Assembly: GCA_036346355.1 (NCBI GenBank)
Contig: CM070580.1
Coordinates: 24,915,374 to 24,979,373 of the forward strand
From: Rhipidocladum racemiflorum
Lineage: Eukaryota; Streptophyta; Magnoliopsida; Poales; Poaceae
Direction: 5' to 3'
DNA: 64,000 bases
A program made the position numbers and the translations under genes. Positions 45,330-58,015 of this stretch are shown one piece after another. The stretch's first letter is position 1. Each line of letters opens with the position of its first letter. The notes beneath the pieces are model-generated. The model searched no databases and had not been told where the DNA came from. It worked only from the letters and a program-made list of their open reading frames with translations.

Positions 45330-46540
45330 GGGCAACGATGCTTGAATTTTGAACTCCAGCATCCTGCAAAATTGTTCTATCTTAACAACATCTTCCTTGT
45401 ACAAAGGACGCCAATCTCTTAGTGAGATAAGCATTATTATCTACACTGTTTTCACATTGAACCAACATTGAAATTGAAAAACTATGTTATTTCTACTTTT
45501 CCGCAAACTCCAACGTGCAGCAAAACAATGGTGTTCAGCAACACAATGATATCCAAAACAGCATTGTGTGAATTGCTCAGCCAAAAATGAGCAATAAATT
45601 CGTAATTGTAACCAATGTTCAAATAAAAAAAAACTCAGCAATCATATTCCAAATGTTCTTGGCTACAACACAATCAAAGAATAGATTATTAGCAGTTTTA
45701 TTTTCATCACAAAAGCTACAGACAGTCCCCTTATCAATATCCCTCTTCGATAAATTATCTCTAGTCATAATTTTGTTATGAGACTAGAGTCAGTGAAATA
45801 TATGAATCCTATGGGGGGCAATCAAGCTCCAAACTGTAGGAATAAAAACAGGCAAGACCCTCTTGAAATTGGTAACAACATAATGGGACTTTACATAGTA
45901 GACCGCATTGCTACTATATTGCCAAACAAGAGCATCCTCATCCTCCGTAAACTTAATTCTGGTAGCTACAGCTACTAGCTCAAACCACCTAATCATCATA
46001 TTTTCATAAAAAGTTTATTCTTAAAGTACATCTTACATTTGAATCATCCCAAATATCTGCAATGGTAAAGCCCTTTTCATTAACTAGTACATACAGATCT
46101 CGAAATTGAATAGCTAAACAAGAAGAGCCAAACCAAATATCTTCCTAAAATCTAATCTTAGTCCCATTACCCACATTTCATCTATAACCAAACTTGGTAT
46201 GCATAGCCCATATGATCTCTTTCCAAAAAACAGAAGCATGCTCATGATAACAAGCTAAAATATTAGCGTTCTCAGTTTTATACTTAAAATTGATTAAATC
46301 TTTTCACTATTTATTTTCATTGGCACAAGACCTTTTGACCGAAGAGGCTAGAAGGCACAAGTTAAGAATAGGCACCCCCAAGACCTCCATAATTCTTCTC
46401 CAAACAAACTAAATACCAACGGGCCAGATGAAGTTTACTTTGACCTTCGTAATCATTCCAAAGATAATTAGCCATGTGATAATTGTCTAACCTTTTTTGT
46501 GTCAAAAAGAGTAGGTTCTACCTTAATTTCAATCCAAATA
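45330..46540 (-). pseudogene. LINE (non-LTR retrotransposon) ORF2 3' fragment
   Basis: On the - strand, broken frames translate to the post-RT part of plant LINE ORF2. About 46150-46030 gives DIWFGSSCLAIQFRDLY and FTIADIWDD. 45999-45790 gives EDEDALVWQYSSNAVYYVKS and VWSLIAPHRIHIF. About 45740-45630 gives the zinc-finger reverse-transcriptase signature CSFCDENKTANNLFFDC and AKNIWNMIAEF (zf-RVT type). Several stops and shifts are present. The endonuclease and RT catalytic domains are missing, consistent with 5' truncation plus decay. Confidence 0.8.
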
Positions 46541-48422
46541 CATCTGATGTGGCGGTTGTGGTTTGACTTGTAGATGTCAGCGTTCTCCACTCTCGCTGGT
46601 AGTTAATTTCCACCTAAAATGCAATGGGCTGCTGCTTTTGTTACGGGCTTTTTGAGCTTGAGAATGCACCGCACTCGTTTGTTTCAACTAATAATTAGTA
46701 ATCACTATCGTGCGATCGATTTTTTTGGTACCATTCCCATCTCTTAAAAAAGTTTTTGTACCATGGATTAATTGTTTGATCTAAATGCAAGCTCTAAATC
46801 TAGCATGCATGCACACATATGGATGCACGAATCGTTCTATGCATAGTTCTTTGCGATGCACTAATATATCATCGTCTGCAGCCGTTGGATTATACGTGCA
46901 CTGGCATTTTCTGGTGGTCCTAGTATTGCGATTCATTCAACACAAACAGTGAACTGGTCAGAAGATTGCAACAACAACGAACGTACTGCTGCCTTCGGAT
47001 ATAGTCCCATTGTTGCAATGCATCATCTTCCCTGAAAACAAGATGATATCTTATGCATTTAGTCCAGATGTTGTAGCTCACCATTCTGTTAGCAACGTTT
47101 GCCATGTTCGAAAATGGGATGGCAGCGCTCGTTTGCACATGGGCAAGAACTCCGAGCCATTTGCCAAGCGATTTGGTGTTCTTTTTGATCCGTATGTATA
47201 ATTTTGCATGAGTTTCTTCATCCTCACATGGACTGATCACTGTTGTTGCTAGTAGCCACTAGCTTATGCACAGCCACAGGCATGTGTTTGCAAAAACTGT
47301 ACCGTCGTACATACGTAGCCTTGCGAGCCACGTAGCAATACAAGGTACGCCGTCCAATTAGGTCCTTGCAACAAACAATCTTGTTGTAACCATACATGTG
47401 TATGCCTCTACTAACTGTACTCTCCAAACTCACCTCTGGTCCTACATATTGTGTCATTCCCACCTCGCCCATATGTCCTCAAAGCTTTGACAAGATCACG
47501 AGTTGGTTGCATGATAATTGATCAGACGCATGCATGCATGCAAATTAATTGGGGAGATCAGTCATAGCATGTGGTACCCTTCCATTAATTGATCTCAAAT
47601 GGTCGCCATTAGCACGTCATTTCTCAGAGCATATCTGACACTTCTGTGCCAAGGCAAATAGGCCGGACAGGTTCATCTCATCATCATATTATTGTCTGTC
47701 TGCTTGTACTGAACTCCTCGATCCTATCTTTGTGTTTACGTCTGACCACCTCATTAGCGCTTGCTTCCTTTCTCTAGTGAGAGAATTACCCGCGAGCTAA
47801 TGTTTAGTTAGGGACTTTGGCGTTAGGGATTGCTCTCATTTGAAGAGAAAACGATCTCTCCCTAGCCATTCGGTTCATAATAAATTTCTCCCTCACTACT
47901 TCTTTCTTCCTCTCTTTCTTTTATCCTTGCTAGTACAATATATATGTTTTAAGAAATCTGCTTAAGATAGGTTGCTTCTATCCCACTTTGTTCAAACCCT
48001 AATCTATATGTCCCTTACATATGTAACTTTACATCATTTTTCTGTCCATCCATTGATATATCACCTCATCGATTAGGCAAATACTAGCTACCATTGACAT
48101 GTGACATTGTGACTGACCCCCCTCAGGTTTGGCTGCAGAAGATTGGTTGGTGCATGCGGTTGCACCGTACTACGTACACTCTGACTATGCCGCCTACATT
48201 TGTGCATCACATTCACCCACTTACATACACCAACATTGATCAATTGTTGCAAGGGCGTACCAACCTTCAGGCATAGGCTATTGTTTTCACATGATTACGT
48301 AGCAAGTACAAACTAACATTAGTGAGGGACAGAGCAATGCTATACGTATGAATAAATTTGCACCGCGATAATTTGTAGAACATCGACTAACAAATGGTAA
48401 AATTTAGGGGATCTTTCGATCA
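46541..48422. other. Intergenic DNA
   Basis: AT-rich, with no recognised gene or repeat boundary. An open frame at 46920-47240 (-) has no known domain. Confidence 0.4.
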
Positions 48423-48427
48423 GCGTG

Positions 48428-48993
48428 TGACGAGTACCCAGGCCATGGGTACCCCCAGCGGCCCGAAAAGGCGCGTGGGCCGAACCAGGTCGGTCGGGGC
48501 CCAAAGCCACGGCTGCCGAGGAAAAACCGAAACCATGACCAAGTCAGCGAAATCCCTGAAGAAGCGACAGCATTTATTGCGTATCGAGCGCATTAAATGC
48601 TGGCCGTAATAATGATGACGCAGCGGCACAAGTCCCCTACTCTCGCATTTACTACGAGCGGCGCAGCAACTACGCCGACCGAGCAGGCGAGGGGAGCCGG
48701 CGGCCCCATCCCATCGACGCCACTTGCGGGCGACCAAGAGCACAATCTTTTTTCTCTTTTTAAGCAACAGTGTAACCTCCCTCCTCGCCTATATAAAGGG
48801 GGAAGGAGCGAGCATGTAAGACAGAGGACAACCGGGGAATCAATACAATCAAACCCACACGAACTGGAGTAGGGACGTTCAGCCCGAACCAGTATACATC
48901 TTGTGCTCACCCGAGTAAGCCGTCGAGGAGAGGGAGCGTGCACCCCCCTCTTACCTATACAAATTCATTGGCCGGTGCTCGAAACACCGACAG
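48428..48993 (+). repeat. 5' LTR of the + strand gypsy element
   Basis: 566 bp, TGACGAGTAC...CACCGACA. The TATATAAAGGGG promoter box lies near 48791. The U5 end can fold as CGGTG-CTCGAAA-CACCG, as in 15775-16616. Confidence 0.96.
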
Positions 48994-49015
48994 TTGGCGC
49001 GCCAGGTAGGGGCCT

Positions 49016-51051
49016 GTGCACGACGTCGCCGCCATTTTCCCGCTTGGCTTCCTCGACGGTTCCCTTTCTTTCTCCGACATCGCCAGGCCGAGAAGGCGTC
49101 GATCCGTTCGGCTCCTCGACCGTCACCACCACGGCGGGACAGATAGTGATCGTCCCGCCATACTCCGGCGCCAAGTGTCCACCGAGGACCCCGACGCTTC
49201 CTCACCGCTTTCAGAGACCTCCGGCTCGAGGTCCCCGCACGGACCCCGACGCCGGCACGCCAGAGGCCCCATCACCCTGCCGACGCCGCGGAGGCTGCCG
49301 AGCGCTGGCGGTCGCACCGCCGCGACTCGCGCCAGGGCAATGGTCGGCCATGTACCCGACGACCACCACTCGGACAACTCCTCCGACCACGGCTCTAGCG
49401 GAGGAAGAGATAAGAATGTACCACGCTACCGCGACCCGACACCGCGGCAGCGCCGCTACCCCGGCCACGCCAAAGACTCTCCGCCAACACACCGAGAAGG
49501 ATCACCGTGCTCGCCAGCGCCGACCTTCAGGCGACGCGACGAGCCGAGGCTCAAAAGGCCGAAGCTCGACAAGCTCCAGGCCGACTGAGCGATGCTCGCC
49601 ACGCTTCCACTGCACTGGCGGCGCTAAGGCCACAAGACGCCAGTCCACCACCACCGGTAGCTAGGGGGACGGACGATTCATCGTTTTTCCCACGCTGGCC
49701 AAAACATCGCCAAGAAGAAGAATGCCGCTCCGCGGCATTCCCGAGCCAGGCGATCCTGCAGCCAAGGCTACCCACCGTAACCTCCGGCCTGGTGGAGCGG
49801 CGCCAAGAAGACGCGTATGGCCACGGATCGCAGCGTTCGGACGCCTCTACGGATGGCCCGCGCCGCGACGCCATCCGAGGCCGTCGGAGCGAAACAAGGG
49901 CAGCGTCACCTTCCGGACAACCCCAGGCATCGCGCACCCCGGTGCACCAACGTTTGGGGGACGAGCGACGCCGCACCACCCTCCAAACGCCGAAGAACGA
50001 GGAACGACCCGACCCGGCCAGACGTCGCCGACAGCTCCGCTGGCGTGATCAAGCCGAGCCCCGATGGCCCCGGGCCACGGGCATTCTGTCAGGGGATTCG
50101 CAGCGCGAAGTTCCCTGCCAGATTCCGGGCGCCGGTCAACATAGCCAAGTACGCAGGGGCTACAAACCCCAGTGTGTGGCTGGAAGATTACCGGCTCGCA
50201 TGCCGGGCGGGGGGAGCGACGGACGACCTTTTTGTCATCCAATACCTCCCCATCTACTTGGCGGACTCAGCCCGGGCATGGCTCGAATATCTGCCCGCCA
50301 ACATCATCCGGATCGGGCCGACCTCAAGCACCACTTCGTTGGCAACTTCCGAGGCACCTACAAGCGACCAGGGAATTCCTAGGACTGAAAGGCTGCAAGC
50401 GGCGACAGGGAAAACCTCCGGACTACATCCGACGTTTTCCCAACAATGCAACGAGCTCCACGACATCCGCGACGCCGATGTCGTGGGGGCATTCATCTGA
50501 CACCACTTCCAAGACCCTGGTCCATAAAGCGGGGTGTCGCGAAGCCAGGACCACCAAAGAACTCCTGGACATTGCCACCAACCACGCCTCGGGCGAGGAG
50601 GCCGTAGATGTCATCTTCGACAAAGGGAAGTCGGGCGAGGGTGGCACCGAGCCCAGCCCCTCCTCCGACCGCCCGACAAGCGAAAGCGCCACGGCAAACA
50701 GTCCGCGAGGACCGCCTGGTTGCGACCACCGACCGGGAAAGCCGCAAGGCCGGCAACCCCGACCACTTCGAGAAGCCGATGGAGAATACGTGTCCGAACC
50801 ACGGATACCCCGTCGAGCACAAGTATCGGGACTGCGAAGTCCTGAAGCGTTTCTTTCCGGAACCCCACGACGCTACGGGGCAAAGGAAAGAGGCAAGACT
50901 CGGCGCCGACCACCGAGATCAGAGAGGCAGACGTCGGCTTCCCGAGACCGACGGTTGCCTCATGATCTTCGGCGGACCGGCAAGCTACGCCGACGGAGGC
51001 GGCTCAAGCTCGCTGCCGAGAGGTGTTCGCGGCAAGCCCACCAGTACCTAA
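49016..51051 (+). pseudogene. Gag region of the + strand gypsy element, frames broken
   Basis: Recognisable pieces lie in different frames. The gag core (AKYAGATNPSVWLEDYRLAC, YLADSARAWLEYLP) is within 49817-50500. The zinc knuckle CPNHGYPVEHKYRDC is within 50608-51051. The leader from 49016 is Arg/Pro/Ser-rich. Shifts occur at least near 50300-50500, so no intact Gag can be read from this sequence. Confidence 0.82.
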
Positions 51052-51148
51052 ATACCTTCGGTGGTGAGTCCCCGATCACCTTTGACCGGCCGACCACCCC
51101 GACCACGTCCCGCAACCAGGGAGGTACCCGCTCGTCATTGACCCCATC

Positions 51149-53371
51149 GTGGGAACAAAGCGCCTGACTAAGGTGCTCATGGACGGCGGCAGCAGCCTCA
51201 ACATCCTTTACGTTGAGACCCTCGACGCCATGGGGATCCCCGCCGAGCCTTCGACCAAGCGAGCACCCTTTCACGGCGTCGTTCCTGGCGGCCAGGCCCA
51301 CCCGCCGGGCGGTCGACCTGCCGTCACGTTCGGGAGCCCGGTTAACTTCCGCACCGAGACCCTCACCTTCGAGGTTGTGGATTTTCCCGGCTCCTACCAC
51401 GCCATCCTGGGGAGACCATGCTACGCGAAGTTCATGGCGATCCCCAACTACACCTACCTGGTCAAGATGCCCGGCCGCATGGGGTGATCACCGGAACCGC
51501 GTCGTTCCAGCTCGCCTACGGCTGCGAGAAAGACAGTTGCGAGTTGGCCTCGGCGGTCGTCGCATCCACCGAGCTTCGCCGGCCTCAGAACGACACCTCT
51601 CGATCCGCTCCCGACTCTAGCAAGTCGGACCGGGCTCCTTCAAGTCCGCCGAGGACACGAAGACGATCGAGGTCGACCCAGAGGACCCGACCAAAACCGC
51701 TCGGATCGGGACCACGCTTCTGCCAAATAGGAAAGCGGCTCGTCGACTTCCTCCCGCGCCAACCGACGCCTTCGCATGGAAGCCCTCCGACATGCCGGGG
51801 ATCCCGAGGGAAGTCGCCGAGCACTCCCTGAACATCCGGCCTGGGTCTAGACCAGTCGCCCAGCGTCTGCGCCGCTTCGACGAAGGAAAGCGCGTGGCCA
51901 TAGGAGAGGAAATAGCCAAGCTCTTGGCCGCAGGGTTCATCAAAGAAGTTCGTCACCCCGAGTGGTTAGCAAACCCTGTGCTTGTAAAAAAGAAGACTGG
52001 GAAATGGAGAATGTGTGTCGACTACACAAGCCTCAACAAGGCATGTCCGAAAGATTCATTCCCTCTGCCCCGCATCGACCAAATGGTAGACTCCACCGCA
52101 GGGTGCGAATCCCTGTCCTTTCTGGATGCCTACTCAGGGTACCACCAGATCGCGATGAAAGAAGACGACCAGCTCGCGACTTCCTTCATCACTCCGTACG
52201 GTTCGTTACGCTCACGTGACAATGCCGTTTGGCCTGAAAACGCGGGGCTACATACCGTAGATGTATGCAGACCGCCTTCCGACCAGATCGGCCGCAATGT
52301 CGGCATACGTCGGCGACATCGTTATCAAGACCAGGAAGACCAGCGACATCATCGCCGATCCGAGGAGACTTTCGCGAACCTTCGACGGTTCGCATCAAGC
52401 TCAACCCCGAAATGCGTTTTGGGTACCCAAGGGGAAGCTACTCGGCTTCATCATCTCCGGCGTGGCATCGAAGCCACCGAGACAAGATCTCCGCGATCTT
52501 AAGGATGGGGCCGATCGGCAACCTCAAAGGGGCCCAAAGGTCGACGGGATGCCTAGCGGCCCTAAGTCGCTTCACGCCCCGCCTCGAACGCGCTTACCTC
52601 TATACAAACTCCTGAGGAAATCCGACCACTTCACCGGACGAAGGAGGCTCGGGGCGCCTTCGACGCGCTTAAAGGTTTTCTGACCACCCCTCCAGTCTTT
52701 GGTCGCCCCGGCCGAAGAGCCTCTGCTACTCTACATTGCCGCCACGACCCAGGTCGCCAAGACGGCACTTGTCGCGGAGCGAAAGCGAGAAGAAGGAGCG
52801 GGTCCTTAAGATCCAGCGGCCGGTCTACTTCATTAGCGAAGTACTCTCCGAGTCCAAGGCACGGTACCGCAGATTCGTAAGATGCTCTACGCAGCTCGAT
52901 CACGAAAAGAAAGCCGGGTACACTACTTCAACCGGCACCACGTTTCGTGGTAACTTCCCTACCACTCGGCGAGGTCATCCATAACCGCGACGCCTCGGAA
53001 GAATTGCCAAGTGGGCACTCGAGCTCAACGGGCATGACGTATCCTATGTCCCTGACCGCCATAAAATCTCAAGTTCTAGCCGACTTCGCCGCCAGTGGAC
53101 CGAAGCCCAGGCCCCACCTCCGCTCGAAGACCCCGAGTCTTGGGCGATGTACTTCGACGGGTCCTTCACCAAAAACGGAGCCGGGGCCGGGGTCGTCATT
53201 CTTTCACCACTCGGGAACAAGCTTCGGTACGTCATCCGGCTACTTTTCGACGCAACCAACAACGTCGCCGAGTATGAGGCCCTCGTTACTGGTCTCCGCG
53301 CCGCCGCCGACCTCGAGCTCTGCGGTTATGCGTGCATGGCGACTCAAAACTGGTCGTCGATCAAGTCATGA
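51149..53371 (+). pseudogene. Protease, reverse transcriptase and RNase H region, frames broken
   Basis: 51149-51487 carries the protease (VLMDGGSSLNILY, AILGRP). 51792-52205 carries RT motifs (LANPVLVKKKTGKWRMCVDY, FLDAYSGYHQI) until a shift near 52205. The catalytic box is in another frame and reads YVGDIVIK, so the first catalytic aspartate is Gly. Further pieces follow in alternating frames. RNase H (MYFDGSFTKNGAGAGVV, NNVAEYEALVTGLRAA) is at 53147-53371, the type expected of the second RNase H of Tat elements. At least five frame changes are needed to follow the domain order. Confidence 0.85.
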
Positions 53372-53398
53372 AGGCTGCGAGAACCTCGCGACGATCGG

Positions 53399-54894
53399 AT
53401 GGCGACCCTCTTTGTCGAGAAATGCATGGCTGAGCAGAAGTTCAAAGGATTTGAGCTCCATCATAGCTACAGACGGAACAACGGAGAGGCCGATCACCTG
53501 GCTGGTCTCGCCTCCGGCAGAGGGCCGGTCCCGCCGGGAATTTTCGTCCTCGACCTACACCAAGCATCCATCCGGACCGATCGCCCGGACGATCGGCCAA
53601 GCGACCCGACAAAGGCTGAGCTGGTCGAGCCGGGTTGCAACGTCCTGATGACCAGCACCGATTGGAGGAATCCCTTCATCGATCGGCTGACTGACGGTTC
53701 CCTCCCCGACGACCCAACCGAGGCCCGCCGCCTCGCTCGTCGGGCAAAATCCTTCATACTGATCGGCAACGACCTCTACAGAAGGAGCCCCTCCGGGATC
53801 CTCCAGAAATGTGTCCCAACCGACCAAGGAAGAGAGCTACTCCGCGACATCCACGGCGGGGTTTGCGGACACCACGCCGGGTCACGGAGCCTGGTCGGGA
53901 AAGCCTTCCGACAGGGTTTCTACTGGCCGACCGCCGTGGCCGACTCCGAGCAAATCATCCGGACGTGCGAAGGGTGCCAATTCTTCGCTCGGCAAACTCA
54001 CCTCCCGGCGCAAGCCCTCCAAACGATCCCTATCACCTGGCCCTTCGCCGTTTGGGGACTCGATCTGGTCGGGCCCTTCAAGAAAGCGCCCGGGGGCTTC
54101 ACCCACCTGTTGGTCGCGATAGACAAGTTCACCAAGTGGATAGAAGCCAAGCCGATCACAACAATCACTTGGTAGCGAGCCGGACTTCATCCGCAATATC
54201 GTCTACCGGTTTGGAGTCCCGAACTCCATCATCACCGACAACGGAACGCAGTTCACGGGAAAGGAGTTTCTCGAGCTCTGCGACAGCTTCAGCATCCGCG
54301 TGGATTGGGCGGCCGTCGCCCACCCACGGAGCAACGGCCAAGTCGAACGCGCGAACGGCATGATCCTCCAAGGGCTCAAGCCGCGAATCTTCGATCGACT
54401 GAAGAGGTACGCGGGACGTTGGGCAGCCGAGGTACCTCCCGTACTTTGGAGCTTACGGACCACCCCGACCCGGTCGACCGGGTTCACGCCGTTCTTCCTG
54501 GCATTCGGAGCAGAAGCCATCTTACCAACCGACTTGGACTACGGCGCCCCAAAGGTTCAGGCCTTCAACGAGACCCGGGGGCTCGAGTCCCAGCAAGACG
54601 CTGTCGACCGGCTCGATGAAGCGCGAGATGTCGCCGTCGTTCGCTCAGTCAAATACCAGCAGACACTGCGACGCTACCACGACCGCAAGGTTAGAGGGCG
54701 AGCGTTCAACACAGGCGACCTGGTTCTGCGCCAGTCGATCCAACAAAGGCAAGCACAAGCTCTCCCCTCCTTGGGAGGGCCCCTTCATTGTAGTAGAGGT
54801 CCTTCGACCTGGCACTTACCGGCTCAAGGACCCCGACGGCAATATCTTGTCAAACGCCTGGAACATCGAAAAGCTAAGACGATTCTACCCTTAG
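53399..54894 (+). pseudogene. Integrase region of the + strand gypsy element, one or more frame breaks
   Basis: 53399-54175 has the HHCC domain (IHGGVCGHHAGS, IIRTCEGCQFFARQ) and the first catalytic Asp (VWGLDLVGPF), ending at a stop after TTITW. The second Asp (TDNGTQF, about 54235) and Glu (NGQVERANG) follow after a frame change, the latter in 54300-54740. The C-terminal WEGPFIVVEV and WNIEKLRRF motifs are in a third frame (54616-54894). Confidence 0.85.
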
Positions 54895-55567
54895 CCCTTT
54901 CTTCTACCTCGTTCATTACCATGTTCACCTTTTTTACCGGGCGTGCGCGTAGCATTTTTTCCCACTCGGATCGACACCCCGTTCAACCGCTGTCATCCAC
55001 CCGATCATTCGGTCTTCTTTTCTTTCTTCCAACCCGAGTACCACGGCCTACGCCCCAGCGGCTACGGTTGCGAAGTGGTATCTCGCCAAGGAAAAAAGAG
55101 ACGAGAAGGATGGTATCTGATTGCAGAGAACGGCCTTCGCTAAAAACCTGTTTTTTCTACTTTTTTCGGAAAATGCTGGAACATGTCGATCACTGGTCGG
55201 TTGGTCCCCGCAAACCCAAGAACCATGGCCCCGGCATGTCTTACCAGCAACAAACCGAAAAGTAGCGAAAAATACGTGTAAAACCCGAACACCTTTGTTT
55301 TCTTCCAATTCGACGGCATTTACATTCTTTGGAAACAAGAAAGTCTAAAACCAAGAAAGCTTTTTCTCGTTTAAGGGTCTTCCCCGCCGGCAGTTGATCT
55401 CCGGAATTGTCGTCCCTCTCCAAGCACAGCCTCGGCTTCCCGCTCAATTTTTGCCGCGACGCACAGCAAAAAATAGCCGGGTCGCCGAAACCCGCAGCAG
55501 GAGAGCCCCGATCCGCCCGGACGCACCTTCAAGAAGCGGCAGCCCCTGCGCCCCCCCTGTGTGACCT

Positions 55568-56225
55568 CTATGGTCCCCGGGGGAGCTTGAAGTCCGACAC
55601 AGGGGGGACCGCCGTCGGAGAAGAGTACGGCAGCACGATCGGGGCGATCGGCGGCACGATCGTCGGCGCAGGCCTAGATGTCGCGGTCGACTCCAGGCTC
55701 CCGGAAGGAGAAGGAGCGCGGGGGAGGACGGTGCCCCGCTCCCCCAATTGCTCAGCGCTCGCGGTGGCGGTTCCCTCGACGACGGCCGCGGCTTGTCTCG
55801 CCCGCTCTCGCTCCTCCTCCTCCGCCTCCCGCTCCAGCAGCCTCCTCAACCCTGCCGCTCGACGGGCCGCGCCACAAGACGGCCAGCTAAATGCCGCCCC
55901 AACTTCCCTCCTCCTCCGCCTCTCGTTGAAGGAGTCCCACGATCTCATCGATCGGTGGGTTCTCATCCTTAGAACGGGAATGAGAGAGCGAGGCGACCAT
56001 AAAAGCAAGTCGGCGGCTCGTCTCAACGTCATTTGGATGAAGTCCCAGCGCCCACCCTCCGCCTATTTGTAGGCGATCCGGCCAAGCGAAGCGACGCCGG
56101 GATACCCGCCAAAGATTCATGACGACCGCACCTTTTCGGGCGATGGCGTAGAAGCCGGCGCCAAAGCAAGCGATCACGGGAACCGGCGCCGCCAATTCCG
56201 CGTTGAACAAAAACCTCGCCACCAT
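55568..56225 (-). pseudogene. Antisense ORF region in the 3' part of the gypsy element
   Basis: Two overlapping - strand open frames, 55887-56225 (MVARFLFNAELAAPVPVIAC...) and 55568-56032, together look like one frame-shifted protein. The first half is hydrophobic to mixed; the second is rich in Glu/Arg (REAEEEERERARQAAA), then Pro/Ser. They run opposite to gag-pol between integrase and the 3' LTR, as does the ORF at 23010-23507. Additional antisense ORFs are recorded for Tat-lineage elements. Function is unknown. Confidence 0.55.
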
Positions 56226-56979
56226 AAAGAAAGATAAGTGAATACCTTCTTCTTACACACTCGTTATTACTCCTTCAAGTGGCGCCGCGGTAACAAACAA
56301 ACCGCCCCGCCCCACTGGCTACAAGAGTCAGCGGGTCGGGCCGACACAACCAATCGTCGGGTCCTCCCAAGACGGCCAAACTTTCGACCAAAAAGTACTA
56401 CGGCCTCGCCCGGCTACGATTCTGAAGTAGTGCTTGACGAAGAAAGGAAGTGCCTGCGGAGTCGACTCCACGATCGGTCGAGAAACGACCTCCCACGGTT
56501 GAGCGTTCTCTCGATTTCCCAAACTCTCTAACTTTTGTGATACACACACCGGCCTATGCCCGACCCTGTGGTCCCTAAGGCAAGAGACGGCGATGATATC
56601 CACCACAAAGAAAAATGGGCAAGAGGTGAGGACAAGGCGAGCCCCAATGCCCCTAGTTGGAGTCGGCGGACGACCCAATCGCCTTAACTCACGTCCGGGA
56701 TCACACCTCACGCTCTCCGCGGAACCCGTCGGACGGGTGGCAGCCAGTACACCTTGGATCGTGAGCGATCCAAGGTCCGATACGGGATCGAGTAAGGAAA
56801 GATTCTTTATGGATCGCCCCAGTGGGTCGGACGCCCGCGCCGGGATTGTCCGCTAGGGACCCCCTCGCGAGGGGCCTCGAGTTCCACCGGATCACTCGCT
56901 TGTAGCCCCACGAGGCGGCGCTCGAGCCAACGAAGGCAAGCGCGTTTCTCACCCTCCTGGTCCCCACCGTGGACGGGCG

Positions 56980-57660
56980 TAAAACGGGGCGGGACCAGGC
57001 ACCACGTGTTCGCCAGGCGACCAGCCCATCGCGCGCCGAAGGCACGACCGGGCGCCACGTGTCCGCCAGCGACCACGGCCAGCTGCGCCGGCGGCTCGAC
57101 CGGGCGCCACGTGCTCGCCGAGCGATCAGCCATCGACGCTGGCGGCACGACCGGCGCCAGTGTTCGCCGAAGCGACCAGCCACCGAGCGCCCGGCGGCAC
57201 GACCATGGCGCCCGACGACCAGCATCATACGCCGGCGGCTCGACCGACGCATACGTGTCCGCCAGGCGACGACCAGCTGCGCGCTTAACGGCGCCACGTG
57301 CTCGCCAGCGTCGATCAGCCCATACCGGCGGCTCGACCGGCGCCACGTGTTCCCAGGGCGACGCCCGGCCGCGAAGCTCAACCCGGCGCCACGTGCTCGC
57401 CAGTATGCGGTCAGCCCATCAGCGCCCAAGGCACGACCGGGCGCCACGCGTGTCCGCCAGGGCGACCAGCCATTGCGCCACGTGCTCGCCAGTATCGACA
57501 CCATCGCGCTGGCACGACCGGCGCCATGTGTTCGCCAGGCGTCCAGCCACCGGCGCCCGGCACGACCATGGCGCCCGACGACCAGCCATTGCGCGCCGGC
57601 GGTGCGGTCCGGCGACCACCGCCGGCGCCGATGCCACGGCCGCTTACCATCTGCTCCGGC
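56980..57660 (+). repeat. G-box-containing GC-rich tandem array
   Basis: About a dozen irregular units of roughly 45-62 bp share GGCGGCACGACCGGCGCCAC and CGTG(T/C)TCGCCAGGCGACCAG. At least seven contain a perfect CACGTG. The array lies between pol and the 3' LTR, where Tat/Ogre elements are known to carry variable tandem repeats. The long open frames across it in several frames are artefacts of the repetition. Confidence 0.85.
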
Positions 57661-58015
57661 GACCACCCTTGACACGACGAAGGCGCCGGGCACGATATAT
57701 ACTACGATCGGACCTCCCGATACCGCAAAGCAACGACCAAGCAAAGGCGAAACCCCGACCTGCTCTCAGGCCGGCTCCAGGGCTCGGGGCTACACCACGG
57801 GTCTTCAGCCACGCACCGATCGAAGACTCTTCCCGACCAAACCGGCGAAAACCCCAGGCACGCTCTCCGACCAGCTCGGGGCTCAAACTACACCCACCGG
57901 GTCTTCGCGCGCACCGGTCGGAGACTCTGATCAGGCCAAGCGAACCACGGCATCACGGCACGGAAACAAGACCCCCCGGGCACCTCTCCGACCTGCACGG
58001 GGGCTCGGGGGCTAC

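Noticed and set aside
56980..57660. CRISPR-like array
   Set aside because: Units are irregular and diverge along their whole length, there are no conserved repeat/unique spacer alternations, and the context is a plant retroelement.
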